64,000 bases of DNA from Tubiluchus corallicola (GCA_030141605.1 JAQGDQ010000406.1:58464-122463); one strand, 5' to 3'. Shown: positions 1 through 12,648, numbered from the stretch's first letter. Translations and numbers: made by a program. The notes: a model not told the origin generated them from the sequence alone.

Positions 1-183
1 TTTGCTATAGTCCTTTTACTGATTAAATTCGAAATCTAAATATTAGCTCTCAGTTATGTTTTGGTTCTGATTAAATAATTTACACATGCACAAAAGTGTT
101 TCACCAGTGACACGGATTCACGTAGCCTACACAAATAAATGATTATCCTACAAATTTGGCATATAAAAGTGACGGAAATGCTC

Positions 184-425
184 GAGAACCCTAAACACAG
201 CACTCTGATTTCCTACCGTCCTGACTTGATTATTACACGGCGTCACAGAGAACCCTAAACACAGTTGATTTCCTAACGTCCTGACTTGATTATTACACGG
301 CGTCACAGAGAACCCTAAACACAGTTGATTTCCTAACGTCCTGACTTGATTATTACACGGCGTCACAGAGAACCCTAAACACAGTTGATTTCCTAACGTC
401 CTGACTTGATTATTACACGGCGTCA

Positions 426-427
<2 letters not shown>
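184..427. repeat. 60-bp tandem repeat, four copies
   Basis: Four consecutive units of 60 bp, each containing GAGAACCCTAAACACAG and ending in TTATTACACGGCGTCACA. The last three are nearly identical; the first differs by a few bases. The array runs straight into the CA microsatellite. Open reading frames through it are translations of the repeat. Confidence 0.95.
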
Positions 428-545
<118 letters not shown>

Positions 546-724
546 TATAAAACATAGCACCGAAATTAATATATACGATTAAAACAGTCCCTTTACAAGT
601 CTGTGGCTGTAATCCGGATACATCAATAATGCCATTGTGTAAAAAGAAAAACTAGGACACGTGTTAGTACAGCCTGATTTACGGTTTTATGCGCTTCCTA
701 TTAGTTTAATGTTCAAGCATTTAT

Positions 725-1110
725 TTGTACTACACTGGGAAACAAAATTGTAATGGTGTTAACTTGCAAGTAGACTTAGTTTTGTACTCTGCTGAAAGCT
801 GGAGTAGTGCTCCTCTTACTAAACTAGAGAATTTACATAGAAAAGCATTAAAAATTGCGTTAGGTACTAATCAGAATACTATTAACAAGATGACATATAT
901 TGAAAGTGATAGCAAGCCACTTTCGGGAAAAGTTAGATCACAGCAGCTTACTTATTGGTTAAAGATCAGTAAATATTGCCGTAATAACCCTGATAGTCAT
1001 ATCAGTAGACTTTTAAACATTGCTCTTAGAGAACGCATCAAATACGTTAAACATTACGAGAACAATGAGTTTCGAACAACGAGGCTCAGACGACATATCT
1101 ATACTCTTAT
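725..1110 (+). mobile_element. Non-LTR retrotransposon fragment, region after the RT palm
   Basis: The frame reads a degraded VLYSAESW block, then LENLHRKALKIALGTNQNT and an ESDSKPLSGKVRSQQLTYWL block. This is the thumb/connection region that follows the reverse transcriptase palm in I/Jockey-type LINEs (a Trp-containing block, then HRKALR, then a Leu/Arg-rich segment). No palm, endonuclease or start region is present, so it is a 5'-truncated piece. It ends in AT-rich sequence just before the dispersed repeat starting near 1156. Family assignment is by pattern only. Confidence 0.7.
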
Positions 1111-1155
1111 ATTAATATTCTTGGTATATATATATATTTATTTATTTATATATAA

Positions 1156-2690
1156 GATTCGAGGCTACTGCCCAGACGAGGCCACCATTTGCGGCGATCT
1201 ATATATCAAACGAAAGGTCTCGATCTAGTGTCGTGCCATTGATGGTTTATTTTTCGAATTGGGCCCACCGGAAGGAAGGGGAGGCGAAAAACCGCCAAAA
1301 ATGGCCCTTTTTCGGCCGTTTTTTGCAAAAGTTAAACGGCTGAGATGTAGAGAACGGGAATGGGCCGAGGAGGGTACTGGGTATGGATAGATAGCCAGTT
1401 CAGCGGTGGGTGTAGTAGGCATATTTAGAATTCCCGAGAGGGCCAGGGCGCCCCGCAACGGGCGTTTTCCCGGACGCAACGGAAATTTTGACCAAACAGC
1501 CTGCGGGAAAAACGTTCTAGCGGCGCCCAGTGGGACTCTAGGAAGGAGATATGGGCTCATCAGAAAGAGGAAGAACGGGGCTACACGATGATGTAAGGTT
1601 ATATTTTAGGGCAGGTCCACCGAGAGGAGTATTGACGAGTTAATTAGATGTTCTATTTTTCGCAATTTTCGCTTAGAAAACTGCTGACGCAAAACCATTG
1701 TTCTGACGACATCCATTGTTCTCTGTCTATAATCTTATAGCTTTAATTCAGCAAAAAGCTGCTACAGGCAAAGTAAACAAACAGTAGGCAGGACGTTACG
1801 GGCTTTGTGTTATAAATGAGGACTAGGTAGGATGTTCGCGTATTATTGATTACACGTGGTTTTTTATGCAAAATCTTTTGCTATTTATTATATTATAGCA
1901 CATAGTTTCAACTTTGTGAAAAATGTTTGGAATGGTTTTGTTGTAATGCTGTGCTGTTGGTGCTTGTGCTATAGGTGTCGTCATCATTGCCACCACCATC
2001 ATCATCATCATCATCAACATCATGATCACCACGTGAGGTGGTGGATTTGATGTGGTGTGGTGGTGGTGTGCTTTGTGTGTTGTGCTATGGATGGTGTGGT
2101 GGGGTGATAGGGTGTGTGGGGTGTGGTGTGGGTAGTGTGGTATGGAGTGGGTGGCGTGGTGTGTGGGTGGGTGGGTGTTGTGGTGCAGTGTGGTGTTATG
2201 GTGTGGTGTGGTGCAGTGCAGTGTGATGTGGTGGAGTATTATGGTGTGGGTGGTGTGGTGTGGTGTGTGGGTGGTGCGGTGTGGTGCAGTGGTATGGTGT
2301 GGTGCAGTGGTGTGATGTGGTGGAGTCGTATGGTGTGGGTGGTGTGGTGTGGTGTGTGGGTGGTGCGGTGTGCTGCAGTGGTATGGTGTGGTGCAGTGTG
2401 GTGTGATGTGGTGGAGTGATATGGTGTGGGTGGTGTGGTGTGTAGGTGGGTGGGTGGTGTGGTGCAGTGTGGTGCTGTGCGGTGATGTGGTGGAGTATTA
2501 TGGTGTGGGTGGTGTGGTGTGGTGTGTGGGTGGTGCAGTGGTATGGTGTGGTGTGATGTGGTGGAGTGGTATGGTGTGGGTGGTGTGGTGTGTAGGTGGT
2601 ATGGTGTGGTGCGGTGCAGTGTGGTGGTATTGTGTGGTGCAGTGTGGTGCGATGAGGTGGAGTGGTGTGGTGTGGGTTGTGTGTTGATTT
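1156..2690. repeat. Long dispersed repeat, copy 1, with terminal minisatellite
   Basis: From 1203 this segment matches 62628-64000 in the same orientation over more than 1.3 kb, at roughly 90% identity by eye with small indels. Its 5' part (1156-1260) also matches 42690-42800. Order: a GC-richer unique block (1156-1600), an AT-rich block (1600-1985), a CAT/CAC tract, then a G/T-rich minisatellite. No TIRs, LTRs or transposase were found, so its class is unknown. It could be a non-autonomous element with an internal minisatellite, or a piece of a larger satellite unit. Confidence 0.85.
1989..2690. repeat. GTGGT-type minisatellite preceded by CAT repeats
   Basis: A (CAT)n tract of about 35 bp is followed by some 650 bp made almost only of G and T on the plus strand (GTGGTGTGG, GGTGCAGTG). 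A higher-order pattern recurs about every 73-90 bp, marked by ATGTGGTGGAGT. Open frames on both strands (Val/Trp/Cys/Gly-rich and His/Thr/Pro-rich) come from the repeat and are not genes. Confidence 0.95.
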
Positions 2691-2699
2691 GTGCACAAA

Positions 2700-4950
2700 A
2701 TTCTTTTTGTGGGGTTTGGCTAGTTCTAAATGATTATTCTTGACAATAAGCGCAGCCGTCAGCTGACAAGCACTGGTGTTAAATGCACCCTACCTTTGAA
2801 TACTAGATTTCTGAGTTGCAGTGTGCCTGTGCTAAAGTATTCCTATTATTTCAAGGATTAAGTTTGTGTTTTTGACATCAACACAAATACAAAATTAGCA
2901 CATTAAAAGAAACAAAAAGTTTCCAATAATGTTTTCAATGGTTAACAAACAATAAGATACATAATAAGAAGCAAATTTTGAAAAACAAAAATGATTAGCC
3001 ACCCGCTTAAATGATTTTTTATTTATTTATATACCATTTACTCGTATGTTGTTGCAGGGCATTAAAGAAGCCAAACTTGTAAAAATGCCCTGACTGGGAA
3101 ATTTTGAGTAATAGGCCTATATACAATTGAATAAAAAAAATGAGTGAGACTTTAATGATGATGGGTGAAAGTTGACAACATGATGAAATGAAAATAAAGA
3201 GACAATTATACAAAAATAGTAAAGTTATTGTCAATAAGAATATACATTTGTTCAAGATAATTCATCTTAGTTCATCTCAAGATAGTTCGCAGGGCTTTGC
3301 AAATTCAAACATTGCGCCTTTTCATTTCTTCATTGTATAATGTTTTTATTATCTGTTTCAATGCTTGTCATTAAGAACTATCGCCATGATATCTATGCTA
3401 TTTATGCCATTTACCAATGCTAAGAAATTCTGTTACGAATGACTATATGACAATGTAGCATATTTACAGCTTTAAAAATTTACTTTGAGTAAAAAGTAAC
3501 AAAACCTAACCTTGCTGACCATTTTCTTATGTCCATGCACTAAAGGGTTTATTCTGACTTTTAAATGTGAGATTCCTTGACAAAAAATATTGCCATGCAG
3601 TTAATAGTTGCGTACTGAGGTAACAGATGCCATTTACAGAACATCTCATGGGTATCGTATTCGTCATACTTCCTACACTCGTACCAACTCTGAATTTCGT
3701 TGCAACAAGCAATGAAAGGAAGCTCTGGAAAGTGACAAACTGGTCTACCCATAGTACGCTTAATGCACACAGCTCGTACTTATACAAAGGGTTATCTGTT
3801 TATCCTTATTTTGTATTGTGGCATTTTTACACTATGTAAAAAGGCCGTATAATAATTACTATAAAGTTATTTAGTATATATCACTATTACCAATGTGTTT
3901 AAGTACGTTCGGCTTTAAAAAGGATATTATTTTAGCAATGGTTAGTTGTCTGGCGCTCATTTTGTTTCTTGCTTGTTAAACTACATCAGTCTCTTTGTAA
4001 TTCTTTTGGGAGAGGAGTAGCTACTAGCAGTTTTTTTTTACATTTAACAAGGGTAAACAAAATAATGCTGATCATAACAATAGATTAATCGTTTCATCAG
4101 CAGATTTTATAAATATTTTTATGAATTCTCAACATGCACAATATTTTCAGATTCAGCGTAATCAAACTGATAAGCCTGGGAAGATTGCTAACTTTTAGAA
4201 AAACTGTCTGATAACTTTATAAAAGTACCGTTTCAGGATTTTCTTCTAATTCACGTGTCACTCAGTTGAGACACTCACAAAATCACAAAAATGAGCTCCA
4301 TTGACTTAAATACTGTTAGCCACAGAAGCTGAAACACTAAGTAAATGATTTAATGAGGAAAAAATGAAAGGAAAGAAAAACATTAAACATCGTAATATCT
4401 GAAGTACCAAGCGCTTCAGTGTACAACGCACTACAACTCACCTAAATTAAGAAACAAATAACTGGTTTATCAGTTGAACAAACCAAATATTATCACAAAA
4501 TAATAAATGTTATAACATGAAAATTAAGTAAGTAAACCAACGAATCAAACGTTACAATACATAAAAAGTCTACAGCCAACAAATAAGCAGCTACACTCAG
4601 ACACGATGCTGGAATCTACAGGTTTATAAAGAACTAGCTGATCAAACAAGAAATCATGTTATAAATGTAAGACGTGTGCAGCAGTCACGGAGCAAAGTAC
4701 AATGTGATATCACTTAATGCTGATATATAATAATGCTCTACATCAAATGTTATTACAGCTTACTCTTCGTAATGAATAACCAGTATTTCTATCAACAAAC
4801 TTTTGTAAATGTATCAACAACAGAAAATACAAATTACACATATTTCTGCATAAGCTTTAGGCCCCATAATATAAACAAGCAGATAAATCGTCACTCTACA
4901 GAAACGGACCTTACTAAAATTCAGTCAGATATTTTGTTAAAAATTGACAA
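2700..4950. other. AT-rich intergenic DNA, no gene recognised
   Basis: About 2.2 kb with no exon carrying convincing splice signals and no long frame. On the minus strand, 3561-3770 reads a cysteine- and aromatic-rich stretch (FIACCNEIQSWYECRKYDEY) that looks protein-like but matches no family I know. It may be a fossil exon or a transposon piece. Confidence 0.5.
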
Positions 4951-4959
4951 TCAACACAT

Positions 4960-6178
4960 TGTTTTGCTTGACTAAGTGCTGCTTTTCACACTGTAAATCA
5001 TTCAATTTTGTTGAAAGCTTTGAATAAGAAGTTTGGTATAAACAGCAATGTTTTGGCATGGTTCCATGCAGATTACAAAAAATTCAGATTAATGATATCT
5101 TTTCTGATACCACTCAATTGGACTATGGTGCTATCTAAAGTTTGTGTCTCGGACTTTTACACTTCACAGTCTACAGTCTACATGAACTCCTTATTCAGAA
5201 TGATAAATGAACATCTTCCTGATATGCATGCCTTTGCAGATGACTGTCAGTTATACTTATTCATTTGTCAATCTACTAACATGTCTGACAGGGATGGTCT
5301 GATTACTATGCCAAAATTGTACTGAAGACGTTAGAAAGTGGATGTGTACCTTTCAGTTAAAAATCAACGATGCTACAGTGGAATTTATCTTAATTGGCTT
5401 TAAACATCAGCTTTCAAAGATTGATGTTTTCTGCATAATCAAGTCTTCAAAATATGTCAAACTGATTTAGTTTGTATCAACTTGACAACATAAGGCAATT
5501 GCATAAATGTCTAAAGCAATCTGCTACAAAATGTCATTTAGTCCAGTCATTGATAACCAGCAGAATCAACTACTATAATAGCTTATTGATAAATGTTCCT
5601 AAATGTAAACTCCCACGACTTCAGTATTTACAATAAGCAGCTAGGTTTATTACCCTTACATTTAAGTTTCAACATATTACACCCATTGGCTACTGACTGA
5701 ACTGCATATTAAATTTGAGATACTATTACTTGTATTTATGGCAAGACACCAGATTACATCTGTGACATGATTTGTCCTACAAATTCAAACCGTTATAGTC
5801 TTATACATTTGCTTACACTTCCTTGAGTACGTTGTTCGTGATAGGTCATTTGAGGTTGCAGGACCAACTCTATGGAACAGCTTACATTAGGACACTTCTG
5901 AACACTTAAAAAACAGGTTATAATGTACTTATTTAAAATCTTTAATTAATTCATGTTTGTTTGATCAATTTATTTGTCGTGATATACTTGTATTTTATGA
6001 AACTGTACATTTTTATATTTTTAATTAAACTGTAATTTGTAAGCTTTCTGTTTAATCTGTGTTTTTAATTCTTGTCATGATGATTTTTGACATTTTGAGA
6101 ACTGTCTTTGAATATGCAACCATTTTACTGTTGCACAGATTTAGACGCTATATGAAATAAATATTATTATTATAAATA
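4960..6178 (+). mobile_element. Degraded CR1-like LINE, RT palm to 3' tail
   Basis: Scattered over three frames are recognisable reverse transcriptase pieces: AFHTVNHSILLKALNKKFG near 4975-5040 (motif after the first catalytic Asp), HAFADDCQLYLF near 5226-5262 (FADD version of the YADD box), a degenerate thumb near 5550-5640, and a C-terminal block up to about 5930. The 3' end reads GACGCTATATGAAATAAAT followed by an ATT-type short repeat, the usual tail of CR1/L2-type elements. Many stops and frameshifts make it a dead copy. Endonuclease and ORF1 are absent (5' truncation). Confidence 0.8.
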
Positions 6179-6614
6179 ATGTTCATGGGCTACAAACCGG
6201 GTTGTAAGTAAACAAAATACTAACGTGCACTGAAGATTATACAAGCAAGGCAGTTATATCTAATGTACTATATCCAACCATGCTATACAATTAGGTACAT
6301 CAACCTATTTCCAATAATTGAATCCTTAATTCTTGGAATGCATTTGCTCTCTAAGTTGAAATTTTGTATTTTACATCAACTAGTCAGAATGATTAAGCTT
6401 GTGCACTTTCTTCTGGTTAAAATTGGGGAAGCAGTAAGAACAAATTTATCACACTCTAGTGCATGGATATGTTGCAATTATTAATATTAGGCAATTTTTA
6501 TACTATAAAATCAATCATTTCTAGACATAATACAACTAAGAAAAAAACGAGCACTCTGGTTATTTGAATATCATGCATAACACTGCACACAAACGTAAAA
6601 GTGATTAGACTTAC

Positions 6615-7904
6615 AGGAACAATATCAGGGTTCTTCATAAGTTGATCTCTTGCATCCTTTGTATTCATGTACAATGGAGAAGCTACTTTGGATCTTTGAA
6701 TTCCTGATTTCTCGGCAGATCTGATAAGTTTGGCAACAACTGTCTTTGTACTATGAGGTTTACTGTCTGTTTGGGATTTTCTAGGCGGAGTAGCTGCCTT
6801 GCTTCCACAAGAAAGATCATGAAAATCATGGATGTTTGTAAGACCTGGTACACCTGCTTGAGTTATGCCACCAAAATTACTTTTAGTCACTGATAATTCC
6901 ATTGGTGGAGGTATGTCATTATCTACTTTTTCAGATATGTCTTCAGCTGAAATTCCATTTTTGTGCTGAGCAGTCACCATAGTCCCGCAATCACTCCTTA
7001 TTAACTCACCATCTAGCGTTTGCAGCTTATCAGACTGATTTGAAGCTCCTTTCGCAGTCATTATTGCTGACAGAACTTTGTCTTCACATGCAGTAGTTTG
7101 TTTCTCAGTGAGCAATGTGGATCCTTTATCAGAAACTAAAACGACAGGCTTTTTAACACTAATGGTGGTTGCTGCTGGCTTCGATTCAGCCTCAAAAATT
7201 GGTGATAAAGTTCTGTTTTTTGCAAATGAATTTTTTCTTGTTGACACAGATACATTTTCTTCAGGCAAAAATGTTACTTCATGTTCCTGGGGCACTGGAG
7301 CATGTGGACGAGCACCTCGATATGGTCTCGTAATAGTCGAAACATTATCATATAATGACGGTACCTGATTTTCTATTTTGTTAGGGGTATCGCTATTAAG
7401 CAAGTTTTGGGGGCGGATGATGTCTGCTCGCATGTGCATATTCATGTTTTCAAAGTCGTGGCTCTTCACTTTACCCAAAATTTGGTCCTCTCGTTCATCA
7501 AGTTGAGTTTCATTTGTTAATTTTTGCACAGAAGATACATGTTTAATGTTTTCATACACAGGTGAAGCACAGCAATCTTCTGAAGTGGATTCACACTCAG
7601 ACAGTGCTGCTTCTGACTCAGATAACGAATTTATGTCATCAGCAATCATTGTTTCAATTTCACCAAATAATGTTGCTAAGTCAGATGCACTACCTTCTGG
7701 ATCTGCACTTACATTTTGGTTTGATTGAGACTGAAACTGCTCTGGAGTTTGACCGGTTGTATCTACTACAGCTAATGTTCCTAGATTTCTTTGCAATTTG
7801 GTATTATTAGGTAACAATTGTTTTAGGTTTTCTGCCGACGCTGATAACGTCACTCTCTGCATCGACAAACTGGGTTGATTTGTAAGTTTGTTGGAAGCAG
7901 ACAT
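6615..7904 (-). CDS. Unrecognised gene, 430-codon exon with clear splice donor
   Basis: A 1,290-bp open frame runs on the minus strand from ATG (MSASNKLTNQ...) at 7904 to codon 430 (...KNPDIVP), exactly on a codon boundary at a strong donor, GTAAGT (6614-6609). The ATG has A at -3 and an in-frame TAA 39 bases upstream, so it can be a true start. A weak acceptor nearby (CAG or AAG) would instead make it an internal exon. The product is polar and low in hydrophobic runs, probably largely disordered. It has an acidic Ser-rich patch (SESEAALSECESTSED, residues ~95-115) and three tyrosine motifs of SH2-ligand type: VYENI (~119), LYDNV (~184) and LYMNT (~412). That suggests a signalling adaptor, by inference only. 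The remaining exons would lie below 6613 and were not found. Confidence 0.6.
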
Positions 7905-8029
7905 CTTAGCTGACTCAAGTCTAAACAGCCGTGATATTGGTTAATGCGATACGTATCTTGAACTGCACTATCGTTTCTAAAAACTCAACACAAAACATGT
8001 CTATTTCTCATTTTTATAAAAATTATATA

Positions 8030-8548
8030 GGATGATACATAACCTTTTGCTGGGGAGAACAAAAACAATGAAAACAATTTATTATACCAAAGTAGTGCTG
8101 AAATACAAGCAAATCTATCTTTCATACACTGAAAATTCAGCATGGAAGTCCCGCACGCCTTTAGTTTTGAGGGGTATGATCGATACAATGATTCAAAGAA
8201 CTCGAGATCCTCCAACACACCTTGCAGATATCTCACAAGCTTCTCTGTTTAATACGTAAATTATTGTTTTTTATGATCTGAGCGTCTCATCTGTATTTCA
8301 GCATAGCTCCAGTGTGTTTGGTGGAGTCGAGGCCAGGCGAATTTCCATCCTATTCAGGTCAACCAAAAAACTAATCTCTGAGTTTTTGGGTCACTGCCCT
8401 GATCATACCCTCAAGATATGGATTTCCATATACCAGGCAATGGAAAATGTGCCATGTTTCCACGCTAAATCTGATACCTTCAAGTAATAAATTGCCCTGT
8501 TCTGTTCTGTACTGTTGTTTTTGTCCAAGCAAAAGATTATACACGACC
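8030..8548. repeat. Imperfect inverted repeat, arms of about 180 bp
   Basis: The left arm (about 8033-8210) contains AACCTTTTGCTGG...AACAAAAACAATG and ends GGTATGATCGATACAATGAT. The reverse complement of 8372-8546 contains AATCTTTTGCTTGG...CAAAAACAACAG and ends GGTATGATCAGGGCAGTGAC. The same order and similar spacing show two diverged head-to-head copies around a spacer of about 150 bp. The short frames inside have no recognisable product. Confidence 0.65.
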
Positions 8549-8599
8549 CTGTACAGTTTACATGTACACACATAGGAAACAATTTTTTCTGAACACAAT

Positions 8600-10800
8600 T
8601 TTAAGTAATGTGATGAATCTTTTACGAATTTTGGGTAGTTAGTTGTTCATTGCTATGTTCAATGATATAGCAGGAAAAATCCGTTATGACAAAAACTGAT
8701 CTTGTCTGATATGTTTACAAAAATCCCTTATCTGATGATGGAATAAAATCACATTTGTTAAATTTTGAACGAGCTCGTTCAAAATAAAGAAACCAGGCAC
8801 CCGAATTTTTCACATTTCATTTCTTAACAGCAAGTTTGGTATCATAACTCAACAACTGTGGGTTTATTCCGTCATTATTCATAATCTTGAAATTTAGATA
8901 ATGGGTCTAATAATTATACACGTGATTGAAGTTTCTCCTACAAATCCAACACCAATATTTTCTTATCAATATCCCAATACTGCCTTTTACAAGGTCTCCA
9001 AACAACTGTGATCACTCTAATAAGGTAAGTTCCTTAGCTCTAGTCTACAGTATACACAAACGGTAATATCAAAGTTGGCTTCTACTGCACGGGAAGGGAA
9101 CAGATGTTAAGTTATAAACACAGAGACCTTGTTTACAGCACAGTCTGTAAAAATCACAACACGTGTAAGAAATCCCTTAAAGACGGGTGAAACCAGCTAG
9201 CTATAAACCGCATAACAATGAATCACCAACAAGCACCAGGCTATAATATCTTTAATCAAAATACATGGTCGTAAGTACAACGGAATATGTAATAATATTG
9301 GATAAACTGTTGTGTACACTTCAACTGTGTTTCAAAATTTTTTTATTGCTGGATACATTGTTTCTGAACAACGTAACTATTAGCAGATTTATGCTGACAA
9401 AGTAAAGTGCTGAAAGCCTTGTACACATAACCAAATGACAAAATGCACATAGATATAAATGTCTGCAAAAGGAGGTTAACCATCAACTTCATTAGGCTAA
9501 ATGAAAAAGGGATTTAGAATACTCGTATATCGTTTCGGATTCAGTAAAGATGTTTTCAAAACTTGCCAGGCTGATTACTTTTTGTTTATTATCAAGTTAA
9601 GATTCTCAAAAACGAATTATACAAGTTTATTGCAAGTTGCAATTTTTTGTCATAATTTATGGCATTTATTTCACTTAAAATCAAGCACCAGCAGAAGCCA
9701 GTTGGTGAACACAGTTTGCAGTTAACATTTTTATTAGGATATTTTATGTACCTGGTGAGTGATGAATATAAATTTATTTTATTTTCACACGCATGATTAA
9801 AACAACTTTTTAAATTCTTTTGCCTTTAAAGTCAACGCAAGCAATCGACAGGCAAAAGAAACTGCAAACGCTTTCCAATATCAAGCACGAGTGTTAATTT
9901 ATGTGATAAAATACAAAAAAGTACAGCCCAAGACAAAGTACCCCTAATCTAGATAAAAATGACAGTTACAACAATACAGTTATCTTGACTTGACAGTTTG
10001 GAACTGTTATCATTAAACCTACTGACGTCGACTCTAATTAATAAATTGCACAAACTAGTAAAAGTTGATTTTTCAGTCAACGTTTCACAAAAACCTGACG
10101 ACAATAGAATTAGAAAATGAACATGAACGACAAGTTTAGCCAATCAGCAAACTGCTGCTAGTACCAAGATATTGAAATGTAGCGTCCGTAGATATATTAA
10201 ATTTTCATGTAAATTAATCACACAACAAATACTGTGCACACCACTTAACAAAAATAAAGTTGAAGTGTAAACAGAGGTTGAAATTACAGAATATCACACT
10301 AACTAAATCACTCGTATTCATCATACCACGAAACATAAACCAACATAGATGCATCCAGTAACGACGACTTTTCCCCACTGTCAGCAGCAAGAAAAGCCCA
10401 AGTCCTGCACAACCCAAGAGATATTTATAGAAGGATCAATCATTTAAGTAAGAAACACATGCGGTAGAGACCAACGCAAGCTCTGCTCCAAATTTTCAAG
10501 CACATCTTATGCGGCATAAACTATAAACGTGTCTCAAAATAATTTCAATACGTTTTCAAATTCTTTATACTGCAACAAACGAAGCACAAAAAATAAAACT
10601 GAATAAGATACAAAAAATACAAATGGAACTGCTTGCTCTATAATAAATAAAATTCAAATGGTGAAATTGTTCCCAATTCTTAGGCTTACGAATACACTAG
10701 AAAGGGCAAACAGTATACAATAATTTTTATTGAATTATTCAAAAACAGTAATCAATTTTAAAAAACAATTATGCTGGTCTGAATTATGCTGGTCTTAAAC
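8600..10800. other. AT-rich intergenic or intronic DNA
   Basis: About 2.2 kb with only short frames and no motif I can support. If the exons at 12.7 kb and 7.9 kb belong to one gene, this is intron. Confidence 0.5.
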
Positions 10801-10803
10801 TTA

Positions 10804-11044
10804 TATGGACACTGAACTACGTCTTTATGTTGACGACTCTGCAAATTACAAGTGTATCTCCATTAGTGCCTGCCTACTTGCCTAGGCAAATTATTTTGCA
10901 AAATTTTGTGTGCAATAAGGCCCCGCATAGATTTACACAAAATTTAGCAAAATAATTTACCTAGGCAAGTACGCAGGCACCAATGGAGAGACACCTCTAA
11001 CTTGCAGAATTGTCAGCATAATCACATAGTGGAAGTGTGCATGG
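10804..11044. mobile_element. Fold-back (long-inverted-repeat) element
   Basis: Two arms of about 112 bp (10804-10915 and 10931-11044) are reverse complements at about 80-85%. The core TGCCTAGGCAAATTATTTTG pairs with a nearly identical site, separated by a spacer of only about 15 bp. The whole sequence can form one long hairpin. The spacer CCCCGCATAG resembles the flank at 11070 (CCCCGCGCAG), so the element may be part of a larger repeat. No coding capacity. It is MITE-like; the superfamily is unknown. Confidence 0.85.
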
Positions 11045-11109
11045 AAGTGTAATGCAGAGCTGCCTAAGACCCCGCGCAGACGTGCAATTTTCATCCAACG
11101 TTTTCATCC

Positions 11110-11560
11110 CACAGATCTGAAATCTGGTATCACGAGTAGATATCCTTGGCTCAAGGCAAAAAGAAATTGTCACAATTCGTTAATCAATGTGAGATGTTCA
11201 ATTAATTCTAAATTGATCCAATTCCAAAAGCATTCCAATTGAGCTGAAATTTGCTACGATGATTAGTTAAGATGTCATCGGCCAAAAACCAAAAATTTGC
11301 AGCAATTTGTTAAACAGTAAATTAATTAAAGTCTTTTAATTAATTAATTTTAATTGATTTAAGTTGCATTACTGAATGGCTCAAGCTATGTTAAAATTTG
11401 GTAGGACGATTAGCGAGAATATCGTTGGTTCAAAAAAAAATTGTAGGAGTTCATTAATTACTTATTTGGTTAGAGCTGTTTAATTAATTATAACTTGATT
11501 TATATTACAATAAGGTTGAAATAAAAGATCACGAATAGTAGAAGTGCACCAAATAGTAGA
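11110..11560. repeat. Three diverged tandem units of about 125-150 bp
   Basis: Units begin near 11117, 11242 and 11390. Each carries the same order of features: AAATYTGGTA/TGCTACGA, GATTAG, ATATCRTYGGYTCAA, an A run, AATTYGTTAA, and a TTAATTAA-rich tail. Identity between units is only about 65-70% by eye. No coding content. Confidence 0.7.
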
Positions 11561-12538
11561 ATGTGACCAAAAATCTTTTGTAAAGCCTCAGTCCTTTGAC
11601 ATCCTTTAGCCAGTTGTCATGCATTATAGTCTAACATTGATGCTTCATTATAAATTCAGTCAGGAATTTTACTAATTATTAAAGGTGAGACTTATTAAAA
11701 TTTAATCTAAAAATTACAACAATTAAGTTATTAAAATTTAAAATTGGTGAATTATTTTGCTTTTTCTGTACACAATGAGATGCTTTAAAATGTACTATAA
11801 CGATTTACTATATACAGCTGTATGATGCATGACAAACATATTTACAAACTTTTGATTTACTTAAAAACTATATTACCTTAATGTTTTTAAATTAAAGTCT
11901 AATTAAATTCAGAAAACAGAAAGTAAGTATATTTTTGTCTACAGTCTCAAAATTTGGAGAAAATGTCTATAAATGATATTTATCTTGCCTGTCAAGACTT
12001 AAAAGTATATTTCATATACATTTAAACAAACAAAAGTATTCAATTGCTTGTAAAATGTACTGTGTTTATAAGTATAGTAAAGGTACACACGCATGTGCAC
12101 TTACGTGTTGATGCTAAATCTCGAGATCCAAGCAATGCTCACCCGAGCTTTTTCATACTGTTTTGATTGAAGTGAAAATGGCCATTATATATTCGTTTTT
12201 CAAAAAAATTATGTTCGAGATGCATAATCGACTTTTTCATGCTTAGGTGTTGTTTCAATGGGCAGATTCTTTGAGTGACATGTCAGTATTGACAACAATA
12301 CTGCATTTTAACTAGATGAATATGCTTTTAATGATAAATTTCATAGGTCAGACTGAATGACTGAAATAAGAGAAAGACAGGCAGACACAGAAAGAAAGAA
12401 AGGGCGAATGGAAGAGAGGGGAGAATGTGTGTATGAGGGCATGAGAATGTAATTGAATGACCATGCCTGAGTGAGAGAGAAGGCGATGACGGAACGGCTG
12501 AAAGAGAGGAAGCAGGTAATGGCTCCCTCGGTATTGTT

Positions 12539-12564
12539 AGTATATATATATATATATATATATA
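12539..12564. repeat. TA microsatellite
   Basis: An uninterrupted (TA)12-13 run between the purine-rich stretch 12360-12520 and the exon at 12649-12787. Confidence 0.95.
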
Positions 12565-12648
12565 ATGACTGCTGTGCTCTGCATTTTATGGTCATAAACA
12601 AGACAAATCAGGTGAGATCTTATAGTGCAGCAACAAAACTAACACTAC

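Noticed and set aside
1225-1560. Minus-strand frame conserved at 62647-62901
   Set aside because: The two copies align without gaps over 83 codons, but about 17 amino acids differ for only slightly more nucleotide changes, so most changes alter the protein. That is decay of a noncoding repeat, not purifying selection.
2038-2743. Long open frames on both strands (Val/Trp/Cys/Gly-rich and His/Thr/Pro-rich), also at 63505-63999
   Set aside because: They are translations of the G/T minisatellite; any frame lacking TAA/TAG/TGA in such sequence stays open.
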